From an uncultured Fusicatenibacter sp. (lineage in GTDB: Bacteria > Bacillota > Clostridia > Lachnospirales > Lachnospiraceae), in contig CABUPZ010000011.1 in the NCBI GenBank assembly GCA_902493585.1, positions 1-55,911 of the forward strand: DNA of 55,911 nt, given 5' to 3'. A program made the position numbers and the translations under genes. Shown here in pieces: positions 34,830-43,456 of this stretch (position 1 is its first letter; every line of letters starts with the position of its first letter). Below the pieces are notes generated by a model. It was not told where the DNA came from. It was given only the letters and a program-made list of their open reading frames with translations, and searched no databases.

Positions 34830-37800
34830 ATGATGCAGAAAAAACAGAAAAAGGGAACTTTCCGTCCGGTTCCGGGGTTGAGCCGGGAGGACGAGGAAAA
34901 GCAGCTGAAAGAAATCATCGATATTGCGCAGGCGAATCTGATCAGGACGGAGAGTTATGTGAAGGCGCTGTCGGATGAGTACCATGATCTGGTGGAGACA
35001 TACGGACCAAAAGACAAGGAAGCGCTGGCGATGCTTCATAATACCCAGGCGCAGATGAGAGAGCGGCAGAGGGATCTGGTGCGGTGCCGGAAGGCGAGAA
35101 AGACTCCGTATTTTGGCAGGATTGATTTCAAAGATGCCAGTCAGCCTCAGGAAGAATCCTATTATGTGGGGAGGGTCGGCATTTCCAAAGAGGCGGCGGA
35201 ACCTGTCGTGATCGACTGGAGAGCGCCGCTGGCGTCGGTTTATTATGAAAATAATACGGGAAGATGTACTTACACGGTAAAGGGCGAAGGTACGTTTGAA
35301 GTGGATCTGAAGCGAAAGCGAACCTATGAAATCGCCGATGACCGGCTGAAGGATTTCTTTGATTCCGATGTGGTGGCGAACGATGAGCTTCTGACCAAGT
35401 ATCTGGCGAGAAACAAGACGGCGGTGCTTGGAGAGATCATTGCGACGATCCAGGCGGAGCAGAATGATATGATCCGAAGAACGCCGAAGCGGAATCTGAT
35501 CGTCCAGGGAGTGGCGGGATCGGGAAAGACCACGGTGGCGATGCACAGGATCTCTTATATTCTTTACAATTATGAGGAAGAATTCCGCCCGCAGGACTTT
35601 TATATTATCGGCAGCAACCGGATTCTGCTGAACTATATTACCAGCGTTCTGCCGGATCTGGATGTGTACGGGGTCTCCCAGATGACGATGGAACAGCTGT
35701 TTGTAAGACTTCTCTATGAAGACTGGGACCCGAAGGCTCAAAGGATCCGATCCGTGGATAAGAAGGACGAAACGGCGTGCAGGAAAGGCAGCTATGGGTG
35801 GTTTCATGATCTGGAACAGTTTTGCCGGGAATACGAAAGGGAAGCAGTTTCCCATGAGGAAATCCGTCTGGAGAAAAACGGTGTTCTGCTGATGGATGAG
35901 GATACGATCAGCAGTTACCTGGAACACAATCCAAGAGTTTCCATGCAGGGCAAGATCAATATGCTCAATGAAATCCTCCGGTCAAGGCTGGAAAATGAAC
36001 TTTCCGGAAAGTATGTCTCCTATTCGCCGGAGGAGAAAAAGGAACTGCAGAGGATGTACCGCTGGCATTTTGGAAAAGATGTATGGAAAGGCTCCGTTTA
36101 TGAGGTTTACCGGGAGTTTCTGACGGCACAGGCAGAGCAGGGAAAAGCCGTGCCGTTTCCGGAAGATGCATTTGATCTCTACGATCTGGCGGCGCTTGCG
36201 TATCTGTACAAACGGATCAAGGAAACCGACGGAATCCGGGAGGCGAGCCATGTGATCATCGACGAGGCACAGGATTTTGGAATGATGGCATACGGGGCGA
36301 TGGAATACTGTCTCCGGGGTTGTACCTATACAATCATGGGCGACGTGTCCCAGAACATTCATTTCGGATACGGTCTGAACGACTGGGAAGAACTGAGAAA
36401 ACTGATGCTTTCCACGAATCCAGACGGTTTCGGGCTGCTGAAGAAAAGCTACCGCAACACGGTGGAGATTTCTCATTTTGCAACGGAAATCCTGCGGCAT
36501 GGAAATTTTGCGATTTATCCGGTGGAACCTATCAGCCGTCATGGAAGTCAGGTACGCGTGACTCAGTGCAAAAATGAAGAGGAGATGCTTGCTGAGACCG
36601 AAAAAAATATCCGGCAATGGATGCAGGAAGGCAGGGAAACCATTGCGGTGATCTGCAGGGATGAAGAGGAAGCGGCGATGGTAAGCGGGCGTCTGGGCGC
36701 AAAGCTTCCGCTGGCGGACAGCAACCCGGAAACTGCAAACTTTACCCAGGGAATCATGGTACTTCCGGTAGAATATACGAAAGGCCTGGAATTTGACGGG
36801 GTATTGCTCTATCACCCGTCCGCGGAACATTATCCGGCGGAAGACAGGTACGTAAAGCTTCTGTATGTGGCGGCGACCCGTGCCCTTCATGAACTGACGG
36901 TCGTCCACCAGGGAGACCTCACCGATCTGATCGCCAGACCTGTGTCCGGAGAAAAGAGGATGCAGTTGCTGGAAGAGGAGAAAAAGGTGCAGCGGGAAAA
37001 AGCGGACAGACAGCAGAAAAGACAGGAAATTCGGAAGCCCAAAGCAGTGCACGCGTCGGAGAAGAGAAACGATACGGAAGGTTCCGCACAGACGCCGGAG
37101 AACGGAAGCGGTATCGACGAACTTGTCCAGACCAGAAAGATTTTTGAAAGGAATCCGGCTGTGCGGCCGCTGAAGAAAACCGAGAATCCGGATGCATCCG
37201 CTCAGCAGCCGGTCAATACATCCCTGCATCGCTTCGGTGAAATCCCACAGGAAAGCATTCTGCGCCCGAAAGGGCACAGCCGCATCGACTGTTCGGTTCG
37301 GATCCTGAAGAAAGGGAAAAAATATCTGGAACTGATCAGCAGATACGGAACCTTGCGGCTGACGCCCCTGACGCCTGAAATCATCCGAGTACAATTCCTG
37401 AAAGGTACGATGGGAAGTTTTCAGGAGGGATACTGGAACTACCAGCCGGACACCCTGCCTTCGTGGAGCGCCAAAGCAGGGAAAACGCTGGTGGAGATTG
37501 CGACAGAAAATCTCATCGTCCGGATCGATAAAAGAACCGGAGCCCTGCAGTTCTGCGACAGGAAAGGAAAACTTCTTCTGGCGGAGAAAGCAGACCTGCC
37601 GCGGCAGATCGAGACGGGTTCCCACAGCTACACCTGGACGTATTTTGACTGGGGGAAAACCGAAAAAATATCCGCGAAAGGAAGCCTGAACGAAGACCTG
37701 GAACGTATGAACCAGAAAGCAAGATACATCAGTTTCGGAGGAAGAACTATGCGTATGCCTCTTCTGATTTCCGATAAGGGATATGGCATCGGAATAACTG

Positions 37801-37943
37801 CGGAACATTCGGTCATCTGCTGTACGATCCCAACGTATGGAAACTATGTATATACAGACGGTACAGATCAGATTGATTATTACTTTATCTATGGCGGAGA
37901 CAGTAAAAATACTCTGGAATTGTACAAAAAAATAACCGGCTGA
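34830..37943 (+). CDS. HelD-type SF1 helicase fused to a GH31 N-terminal (galactose-mutarotase-like) domain
   Basis: The first 700 or so of 1,037 residues match HelD/UvrD-like ATPases that free stalled RNA polymerase: an N-terminal coiled-coil arm (KQLKEIIDIAQANLIRTE), Walker A AGSGKTTVAMHRISYIL near 226, IIDEAQDFGMMAYGAMEYCL, LLKKSYRNTVEISHFATEIL and LLYVAATRALHELTVVHQGD. A charged linker (about 705-800) follows. Residues from about 805 then look like the beta-sandwich preceding the barrel of GH31 glucosidases (YGTLRLTPLTPEIIRVQFL; TENLIVRIDKRTGALQF; MRMPLLISDKGYGIG; DYYFIYGGDSKNTLELYKKI). The frame is uninterrupted and stops where the barrel would begin. No barrel is encoded downstream. Confidence 0.85.
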   Translation: MMQKKQKKGTFRPVPGLSREDEEKQLKEIIDIAQANLIRTESYVKALSDEYHDLVETYGPKDKEALAMLHNTQAQMRERQRDLVRCRKARKTPYFGRIDFKDASQPQEESYYVGRVGISKEAAEPVVIDWRAPLASVYYENNTGRCTYTVKGEGTFEVDLKRKRTYEIADDRLKDFFDSDVVANDELLTKYLARNKTAVLGEIIATIQAEQNDMIRRTPKRNLIVQGVAGSGKTTVAMHRISYILYNYEEEFRPQDFYIIGSNRILLNYITSVLPDLDVYGVSQMTMEQLFVRLLYEDWDPKAQRIRSVDKKDETACRKGSYGWFHDLEQFCREYEREAVSHEEIRLEKNGVLLMDEDTISSYLEHNPRVSMQGKINMLNEILRSRLENELSGKYVSYSPEEKKELQRMYRWHFGKDVWKGSVYEVYREFLTAQAEQGKAVPFPEDAFDLYDLAALAYLYKRIKETDGIREASHVIIDEAQDFGMMAYGAMEYCLRGCTYTIMGDVSQNIHFGYGLNDWEELRKLMLSTNPDGFGLLKKSYRNTVEISHFATEILRHGNFAIYPVEPISRHGSQVRVTQCKNEEEMLAETEKNIRQWMQEGRETIAVICRDEEEAAMVSGRLGAKLPLADSNPETANFTQGIMVLPVEYTKGLEFDGVLLYHPSAEHYPAEDRYVKLLYVAATRALHELTVVHQGDLTDLIARPVSGEKRMQLLEEEKKVQREKADRQQKRQEIRKPKAVHASEKRNDTEGSAQTPENGSGIDELVQTRKIFERNPAVRPLKKTENPDASAQQPVNTSLHRFGEIPQESILRPKGHSRIDCSVRILKKGKKYLELISRYGTLRLTPLTPEIIRVQFLKGTMGSFQEGYWNYQPDTLPSWSAKAGKTLVEIATENLIVRIDKRTGALQFCDRKGKLLLAEKADLPRQIETGSHSYTWTYFDWGKTEKISAKGSLNEDLERMNQKARYISFGGRTMRMPLLISDKGYGIGITAEHSVICCTIPTYGNYVYTDGTDQIDYYFIYGGDSKNTLELYKKITG

Positions 37944-37972
37944 GACAGGGAAAAGAATTATGCAGGAGATTT

Positions 37973-38010
37973 GAGGAGAGCAGACACATGACGTGCTGTT
38001 CTCCTCTTTT
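37973..38010 (+). terminator. Terminator of the HelD-fusion gene
   Basis: Stem GAGGAGAGCAG pairing with CTGTTCTCCTC across a short loop, followed by TTTT. Confidence 0.75.
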
Positions 38011-38028
38011 ATACATACGAGAAAGAAA

Positions 38029-38057
38029 ATGACAGGGGAATAACGGGGTGTTATAAT
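38029..38057 (+). promoter_or_regulatory. Promoter-like sequence ahead of the DUF3990 relic
   Basis: ATGACA, 17 bases, TATAAT. It could still drive the intact gene at 38345. Confidence 0.6.
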
Positions 38058-38069
38058 ATAAGGGGATTT

Positions 38070-38348
38070 GGAAATCATGGACTAAGGGGTATCTTATGGG
38101 AGAAAGCAAAGGAATGGCTTCAGTTTGTTGTAAATTGTCGACTAGGTCTGAAACATGATTATGATATTGTGGAGGGGCCGATGGTAGATGATACAATATG
38201 GGATTATGTGGAAGATTATATGGCAGAAAGAATATCAAAAGAAGCTTTCTGGGAACTGGTTAGATTCAAGTATCCGACACATCAGATTGTATTCTGCACA
38301 GAGAGAGCATTGCAGACTATCAAATTTGAAGGGAGTTATTCGTTATGA
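38070..38348 (+). pseudogene. N-terminally deleted DUF3990 protein (putative ADP-ribosyltransferase-fold toxin)
   Basis: The frame reads AKEWLQFVVNCRLGL, DYDIVEGPMVDDTIWDYVED, ISKEAFWELVRFKYPTHQIV and FCTERALQTIKFEGSYSL. This is the characteristic C-terminal half of DUF3990 proteins (about 150-170 residues). No in-frame start lies upstream with a site, and the N-terminal catalytic-fold half is gone. DUF3990 genes usually sit with small partner genes in accessory regions. The stop overlaps the next gene by ATGA. Confidence 0.7.
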
Positions 38349-38815
38349 TGAACAAATTTTTTCCCGAGGAACAGATAACCGAGAACGATCTTTATTTTCT
38401 GTGTTATATGATAGAACGTGTGGCAAGAAAATTACATCAGAAGAACAAATATATTGTCAATTCAATACCAAAAGCTGAATGGGAGCGGCTGATCAGCATT
38501 GCGAATGTACTACATTGCGAAAACCCATTAAAAATTGAACATGAATGGATTGAAGAGTATAGATTGGAAAAAGGAGATTTTGATGTAGCGGATATCGATC
38601 CAGAGCTGGTGGACAAGATTCCATCAGAAACACAGATGGGAAAGGTGTATACAAGGCTGATTTTGTCAACGTTGCAGCCAGAAGAAGATTATATTGATGG
38701 AATGCTTCGGATATATAATGATGAGATATGCGATACGATCGACAACTACAATAGCAGTGCGTATTATGAGCCGTCTTATGTAATAACCAGAGCTTATAAC
38801 GATGGCGGATTCTAG
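38345..38815 (+). CDS. Uncharacterised 156-residue protein, partner of the DUF3990 locus
   Basis: No named family is recognised with confidence. The start (ENDLYFLCYMIERVARKLHQ) resembles the helical opening of DUF3791 partners. The rest is acidic (DFDVADIDPELVDKIPSETQ), ending in tyrosine-rich ITRAYNDGGF. It overlaps the DUF3990 relic stop (TTATGATG), so the two were one operon. The sequence is clearly more AT-rich than the flanking core genes, suggesting transfer. It might be an antitoxin or immunity-type partner left behind; that is inference only. Confidence 0.7.
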   Translation: MMNKFFPEEQITENDLYFLCYMIERVARKLHQKNKYIVNSIPKAEWERLISIANVLHCENPLKIEHEWIEEYRLEKGDFDVADIDPELVDKIPSETQMGKVYTRLILSTLQPEEDYIDGMLRIYNDEICDTIDNYNSSAYYEPSYVITRAYNDGGF

Positions 38816-38905
38816 AAATATTTAGGAGGAAGAGAAAATATGGACTTCCGTTCCCGCTGTCTGTCCATATCATACCTTATATAAATTATAGTGTATGGAT
38901 GGCCG

Positions 38906-38953
38906 AAAAAAAGGACCCTGCACTGTCTTTTCAAAGGCAGTACAAAGTCCTTT
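38906..38953 (-). terminator. Terminator of the YhgE/Pip gene
   Basis: On the minus strand, arms AAAGGAC / GTCCTTT with an inner ACTGCCTTT / AAAGACAGT stem, followed by seven T. It lies just beyond the gene's stop codon. Confidence 0.8.
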
Positions 38954-38968
38954 CCCTTCTTTTTTCTC

Positions 38969-41900
38969 TTATGCCAGTCCCTTTTCCTCTAACCAGTTAT
39001 CCAGAGTCCTTTTTCCTCTTTTCATCTTAAGGGTTCGGATCTGGAACTCCAGAATGGTCAGCAGGGTAAAGACGATCCACAAAACGGTCAGGAATATTAC
39101 GGCTTCCTGAATACTTTCTCCTCCTGATATGGTACTTCGGAAGGCTTCCACCGTATAAGTGAACGGTACCCAGTCATGAAGATAAGGGACAAAGCTTCCG
39201 GACAGTTCCAGGGGGTAGGTTCCCACAGAACCTGCCAGCTGGATCACCATAAATACCAGCATCAGGAAACTTCCCACTTTGCCAAAAGTATTGGTAAAGA
39301 AATACATCACAGACATAAAAGCCACCGAAGCCAGACAGGCCACCGCCAGGGTTTTCCCCATTTCCACCGGCTCAAAACCGTCACACAGATGAAGCATAAA
39401 GATCATCACCGCTGCCTGGAGCAGGGCAATCAGATACAGTACCGATGCCTTGCTTACCCACCAGGCCAGACCGGATTTCAGCTTTCCGCTGTACTTTGTC
39501 AGCGGATACATAAGACTAAAGGCAATACAGCCTACCCAAAGTGCCACAGACATCATATAGGGGGCCATGGCATGGCCGTTATTTTCTACCCTGGTGATCT
39601 GTGTTTCTTTTGTTTCCACAGGAGCTGCAAACATATCCGCCGTATCTTCTCCTTTATTCGTATCCCGGATCTGTTTTGCTCCCTCTGCCAGACTGTCTTT
39701 TAAAGTCCTAGTTCCTTCCGCCAGCTGTTCAATCCCGGATCCAAGAGTTTTACTTCCATCATGAAGCTGGGAAGCTCCGCTGCTGATCTGGGAGGCTCCG
39801 TCCTCCAGCTGTACCGCACCTCCAAGAAGAGCCTGATTGTTTGCAGTAAGCTGGCCGGTTCCCTGGGACAACTTGCTGGTTCCGGCTACCAAGGTATCCA
39901 TACCCGCCGAAAGAGTTCCTGCTCCCTGAGAAAGGGTCTGGGCTCCTGTCTTCAGACTTCCAGTTCCCTGTTTCAGATCCTTTGCTCCCTGGGACAGCTG
40001 TTCCACTCCCTGGGAAAGAGCCGGAAGCTGTCCCTGCATTTCCTGTACTCCTTTATCCAGATCAGAACTCCCCTGTACCAGACGGCCAAATCCCTCATCC
40101 AGCTGCCCGGCTCCCTGTACCAGTGCTTCCGTTCCCTGTGTCTTCAGTGCTCCGGCTCCATCCTTTGCACTCTGGATTCCGCCGGCAAGTGCAGGTGCCG
40201 CCTCAGTCAGCTGTTCTACTCCCCGGTTCACTTCTCCACTTCCCTGGGTAAGACGGTCAGCACCTTCCCTCAGCTGAGACAGACTGTCTCCAACCTGTGT
40301 GCCGATTCCGCTCTTCAGCTGCTCCATGCCGCTGTCCACTCCTGCCAGATACTGTTCTCCGGCTGTTTCTGTCTGAGCAGACAACTGTCCCAGACCTTCT
40401 GATAATGCCTGAAGACCCTTTACCACACTGCTCAGGTCTGTAGAATTTTCCCCTGCCAAACCGGCCCCGGTCATATCCCGGGCCTGCCGGGCTGCCTCTG
40501 CCATGGTCTGCTGATCCTGAGACAGGGAGGCACTGCTGTTCCCAAGAGCCTGAGAAGCTTCCTGGAGACGGCTTCCCGCCTCATTGGCTGCATCGGCGTT
40601 TTGCTGTGCAGCTGCCACTGCCTCCCAGGCAACGGATGCCACTGCATCTATATCTCCTGAATCAATTGCCTGCTGCAAGGAATCACTTAAATAAGAGGCG
40701 TCTGTACTTTCCACACCTCCCAGATTTTCTGCCGCAGCCTGGGCTGCCTCTGCCTGGTTTCCGGCTTCCTGGGCATTCCTCTCTAAAGTATCGCCCAGCT
40801 GGTCCCCACTTCCTGTTTCCTGGGACATGCTCTCCGTTCCCTGAATCCCCGCAAGGAGCTGATCGGCACTGGATTTTAACTGGTCCGCGCCCTCTTTCAC
40901 AGAGTCAAAAACCTGTTTTCCTCCATCCTGCAGCTGTCCGTTTACCTGATCAATACTGGCAGAAATGCCGGGGACTGCCTGTTCTTCCAGAAGCTTCATT
41001 CCCTGGGAAAGCTGAGCTGCCCCTTCATAAACCTCATTTGTACCTTCCTGAAGTTTCTGTGTCTGCCCGGGAAGCTGGGATGCTGCACTGTTCAGCTGAT
41101 CCAGTCCTTCCTGTAAAGATGCAAGACCCCTGTCTGTCTGTTCAGCTCCTGCCTTCAGACTTTTGCTTCCCTCTCCCGCTGTCTTGACACCTGCGGCAAG
41201 CTGGGAAGACCCCTGGGATAATGCCCGGACTCCCTGAGAAAGTCCCGGGATCTTTCCTTCTAACTGTCCCATGCCCTCTTCCAGGGACTGGGCTCCTGCA
41301 TCCAGGCTTTCACTTCCGCCGGCAAGTTCTTTTGCCCCGCTGTCCAGGGTTTTCGTCCCCTTGTTCAGTTCACTGGCCCCATCCTGAAGTTCACGTGCTC
41401 CCTTGTCTGCGGCTGTTACTCCATCTGTATAAGTCTTTAGTCCCTCTTCTAGGGTCTGACTGCCATCTCTGAATACCAGAGTACTATCTGCCAGAACCTG
41501 TAAATTCTCTTCGATCTGTTCATTTCCTGAGGCAAGTGCCCGAGTTCCCTCCTGGAGCTTCCCGGAACCATCTGCCGCTTCCTCCATTCCGTCCCCGGCC
41601 TTACCGATCTGTTCAAAAACCGCTTCTGCATAGGTGCGGGTAACTTCTTCCCGGACAGAACTCTGGATTTTCTCCATAGCTGTCTCGCTCATCTTAGAAG
41701 CAATGTAATTGGTACCCGGGTTTGTTTCATAAGAAAGTTCCATTTTTTCAGGTTTTTCCCGGGTAAGGGTGGCTGCATTGGCTGAAAAATCCTCCGGTAT
41801 GGTAATGACCATATAATAACTTCCGTCTTTCAGCCCCTGCCGGGCCCTTTCCTTATCTGTAAAAGAAAAATTCAGAGAACTGTCCTCTTTCAGATTCTCC

Positions 41901-42115
41901 ACCATTTCTTTTCCTATGTTTAATGTTTCTCCCTCATATTCTACCGGTTTATCCTCATTCACCACAGCCACGGGCAATTTGTCCATATTGCCATAAGGAT
42001 CCCACATGGATCCCAGAAAAAGGGTGGTATAAATGGTAGGAATTGCAATAATCGCAACAATAACTACCAACATGAGTTTATTACTCAGTAGCTTTTTCCA
42101 CTCTAGTTTCAGCAT
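38969..42115 (-). CDS. YhgE/Pip-family membrane protein with long LxxG-repeat ectodomain
   Basis: Large envelope protein of 1,048 residues. One N-terminal helix (LMLVVIVAIIAIPTIYTTLF) is followed by the YhgE_Nterm region (DPYGNMDKLPVAVVNEDKPV). A roughly 650-residue extracellular region is built of repeats such as LSQGAGTLSAGMDTL and GAKELAGGSESLDAG. Five C-terminal helices (MMSVALWVGCIAFSLMYPL onward) form an ABC-2-like membrane block. YhgE/Pip proteins include the phage infection protein of Lactococcus and MmpL-like or type VII-linked exporters. ATG 42115 follows GGAGACAGGAGA. It is controlled with the divergent TetR regulator. Confidence 0.9.
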   Translation of the reverse strand: MLKLEWKKLLSNKLMLVVIVAIIAIPTIYTTLFLGSMWDPYGNMDKLPVAVVNEDKPVEYEGETLNIGKEMVENLKEDSSLNFSFTDKERARQGLKDGSYYMVITIPEDFSANAATLTREKPEKMELSYETNPGTNYIASKMSETAMEKIQSSVREEVTRTYAEAVFEQIGKAGDGMEEAADGSGKLQEGTRALASGNEQIEENLQVLADSTLVFRDGSQTLEEGLKTYTDGVTAADKGARELQDGASELNKGTKTLDSGAKELAGGSESLDAGAQSLEEGMGQLEGKIPGLSQGVRALSQGSSQLAAGVKTAGEGSKSLKAGAEQTDRGLASLQEGLDQLNSAASQLPGQTQKLQEGTNEVYEGAAQLSQGMKLLEEQAVPGISASIDQVNGQLQDGGKQVFDSVKEGADQLKSSADQLLAGIQGTESMSQETGSGDQLGDTLERNAQEAGNQAEAAQAAAENLGGVESTDASYLSDSLQQAIDSGDIDAVASVAWEAVAAAQQNADAANEAGSRLQEASQALGNSSASLSQDQQTMAEAARQARDMTGAGLAGENSTDLSSVVKGLQALSEGLGQLSAQTETAGEQYLAGVDSGMEQLKSGIGTQVGDSLSQLREGADRLTQGSGEVNRGVEQLTEAAPALAGGIQSAKDGAGALKTQGTEALVQGAGQLDEGFGRLVQGSSDLDKGVQEMQGQLPALSQGVEQLSQGAKDLKQGTGSLKTGAQTLSQGAGTLSAGMDTLVAGTSKLSQGTGQLTANNQALLGGAVQLEDGASQISSGASQLHDGSKTLGSGIEQLAEGTRTLKDSLAEGAKQIRDTNKGEDTADMFAAPVETKETQITRVENNGHAMAPYMMSVALWVGCIAFSLMYPLTKYSGKLKSGLAWWVSKASVLYLIALLQAAVMIFMLHLCDGFEPVEMGKTLAVACLASVAFMSVMYFFTNTFGKVGSFLMLVFMVIQLAGSVGTYPLELSGSFVPYLHDWVPFTYTVEAFRSTISGGESIQEAVIFLTVLWIVFTLLTILEFQIRTLKMKRGKRTLDNWLEEKGLA

Positions 42116-42189
42116 TCTCCTGTCTCCTTTCTGTCTGCGCAACTAGTTATAGTTTAATAGATACTATGTTGATTATTTACACATACTGC

Positions 42190-42218
42190 ATTATACTAGG
42201 GTTATAAATACCTTACAA
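42190..42218 (-). promoter_or_regulatory. Promoter of the YhgE/Pip gene
   Basis: On the minus strand, TTGTAA (42218-42213), 17 bases, TATAAT (42195-42190). Confidence 0.75.
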
Positions 42219-42239
42219 CCGACAATAATCCTTCGTTGC

Positions 42240-42285
42240 GTCTATTAATAGACAAAATGTCTATCTAGTGTCTATGGTTTATAAT
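42240..42285 (+). promoter_or_regulatory. TetR-type operator array over the regulator promoter
   Basis: Perfect palindrome GTCTATTAATAGAC (42240-42253), then two more GTCTAT half-sites at 42259 and 42270, 11 bases apart, running into a TATAAT -10 box (42280-42285). The position between the divergent genes fits binding by the adjacent TetR protein and autorepression. Confidence 0.65.
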
Positions 42286-42313
42286 TTTTTTATATTTTCG
42301 AAAGGAGAAATCT

Positions 42314-42940
42314 ATGAAAGAAAAAACTGACCGGAGAATCCGCAAAACAAAAGCCCAGCTTCGAGCCGGGCTTGCAAAACTTATGCAGGAAAAAAGTATT
42401 AAAGAAATTACTGTAAAAGAACTGGTAGAGGAAGTGGATATCAACCGTTCTACTTTCTATCTCCATTATACGGATATTTTCAATATGCTTTCCACCATTG
42501 AAGAAGAACTGCTGGAAGAGATCCGCCAGACCATTCAGAATCATCCGGTCAGTCCCTTTAACGAATCCAGCTTTCCTTTTATTGAGGATATTTTTCATAT
42601 CCTGGCAGAAAACAAAGATATCTGCAACGCCTTGCTGGGGCCAAACGGGGATATCGCGTTTATCCATCGCATTGAAAATCTGATTTCCACCCACAGTCTT
42701 AACGTACTGCGCCGGACTTTTCCGGACACTATTGAAGACCTGAAATATTCCTATTCTTTCTGTCTTTCCGGCTGCATCGGTCTGGTGAAAACCTGGCTAA
42801 CATCCGATACCGATGAAACGCCTCAATATATGGCCCAGCTCACCTTCCGGCTGATCATGAACGCCCTCCGTCATATGTATCCTGATAACACGCCCTCACA
42901 GACCCCTCTGTCAGGTTCCAAAAGCCCTCTGCCGGAATAG
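42314..42940 (+). CDS. TetR/AcrR-family transcriptional regulator
   Basis: The 208-residue product has an N-terminal helix-turn-helix (KSIKEITVKELVEEVDINRS then TFYLHYTDIFNML) of the subgroup with a TetR_C_7/8-like ligand domain. Divergent from the YhgE/Pip gene, with a palindrome and half-sites between them, so it likely represses that gene and itself. The start follows AAAGGAGAAA. The C-terminal 20 residues are Pro/Ser-rich and probably disordered. Confidence 0.88.
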   Translation: MKEKTDRRIRKTKAQLRAGLAKLMQEKSIKEITVKELVEEVDINRSTFYLHYTDIFNMLSTIEEELLEEIRQTIQNHPVSPFNESSFPFIEDIFHILAENKDICNALLGPNGDIAFIHRIENLISTHSLNVLRRTFPDTIEDLKYSYSFCLSGCIGLVKTWLTSDTDETPQYMAQLTFRLIMNALRHMYPDNTPSQTPLSGSKSPLPE

Positions 42941-42942
42941 AT

Positions 42943-42985
42943 CCGGCAGACACTTCTTCAGGATCTGTGTCTGACCGGGATTTTT
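42943..42985 (+). terminator. Probable terminator of the TetR gene
   Basis: CCGGCAGACAC / GTGTCTGACCGG arms around a 13-base loop, then GATTTTT. Confidence 0.6.
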
Positions 42986-43075
42986 ATTGCTTTTCCAGAG
43001 CTTTCTGATACTCTTCCTTCAGTTCTTTGATTTTTTCCTCCTTTTCCCTGTCATAAAGCTGATTGTCCTCTTCAA
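42984..43075 (-). pseudogene. Internally deleted MobV-type relaxase (Mob/Pre) remnant
   Basis: On the minus strand a TTG after AGGGAGAAAGGAG opens MKRTISFMTGK, the usual N-terminus of MobV/Pre plasmid recombination proteins. After 11 residues the family sequence stops. In another frame, coiled-coil KIKELKEEYQKALEKQ then ends at a stop codon, looking like the tail of the same type of gene. Over 300 residues appear to be missing. It lies just downstream (minus strand) of an oriT-like palindrome. Confidence 0.55.
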
Positions 43076-43106
43076 TAACTCTCCTTTCTCCCTTGTCGGG
43101 TAGTAA

Positions 43107-43397
43107 TCAGCGCCGGATACAGCGCATAAGCTTTGTTACTTTCGTCGAAAGTAACGCAAAAAGCACTTTTGATGGACGTCTGCTCTGCACCGACCGAAGC
43201 GGAGCGTAGACCTTTCCCGTCCTATGGACGGGGCTGTAGTTCCCGCCGCTTGCATCCGAAGTCATCGCCTTTCGGATCGCAGAGACTACATTCGCCACAG
43301 TATTTTCCGCCCGTTTTACAAGCCAGATTAGCGTCTGCATTTCTGCCTCGCTCAACTCCACATTCCCGAAAACCTCATTGAGCATGGCAATTCTCAC
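43107..43397 (-). CDS. Small protein of a mobilizable element, unknown function
   Basis: The 96-residue frame starts MRIAMLNEVFGNVELSEAEM, a helical opening resembling small proteins found between rep and mob genes of Firmicutes mobilizable elements. The C-terminal half (GGNYSPVHRTGKVYAPLRSV) is basic, and is translated across the oriT-like palindrome, so its coding status there is doubtful. It lies between a RepA-like ATPase fragment and a mob remnant on the same strand. Confidence 0.45.
   Translation of the reverse strand: MRIAMLNEVFGNVELSEAEMQTLIWLVKRAENTVANVVSAIRKAMTSDASGGNYSPVHRTGKVYAPLRSVQSRRPSKVLFALLSTKVTKLMRCIRR
43135..43155. other. oriT-like palindrome of the mobile-element remnant
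   Basis: Perfect GTTACTTTCG / CGAAAGTAAC arms around a single T, 60 bases upstream of the mob remnant start on the minus strand. This is the usual position of a MobV transfer origin. No nick site can be assigned from sequence. Confidence 0.45.
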
Positions 43398-43456
43398 AGC
43401 TTCATTTTAATAGAATAATTCCGTTTCGTTCCGGCTTTTCCTGTCCGGCTGAATGA

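Noticed and set aside
35982..38078. 698-codon minus-strand open frame opposite the HelD fusion gene
   Set aside because: No recognisable domain, and it runs through the terminator; a codon-bias shadow.
38828..38890. Fourteen-codon frame MDFRSRCLSISYLI after a good AGGAGG site
   Set aside because: Too short to support, no neighbour coupling; the bases also form a loose hairpin TATGGAC/GTCCATA.
39761..41472. Plus-strand open frames over the YhgE repeat region
   Set aside because: They are translations of the antisense of LxxG repeats, giving Ser/Leu/Pro-rich low-complexity sequence.
38500..41560. Apparent DNA tandem repeats resembling an array
   Set aside because: The periodicity follows the LxxG codons of YhgE/Pip; there are no constant repeats with unique spacers, so it is not CRISPR.
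42240..42275. Repeated GTCTAT units considered as a CRISPR or iteron array
   Set aside because: Only four short half-sites overlapping a promoter; operator is the better explanation.
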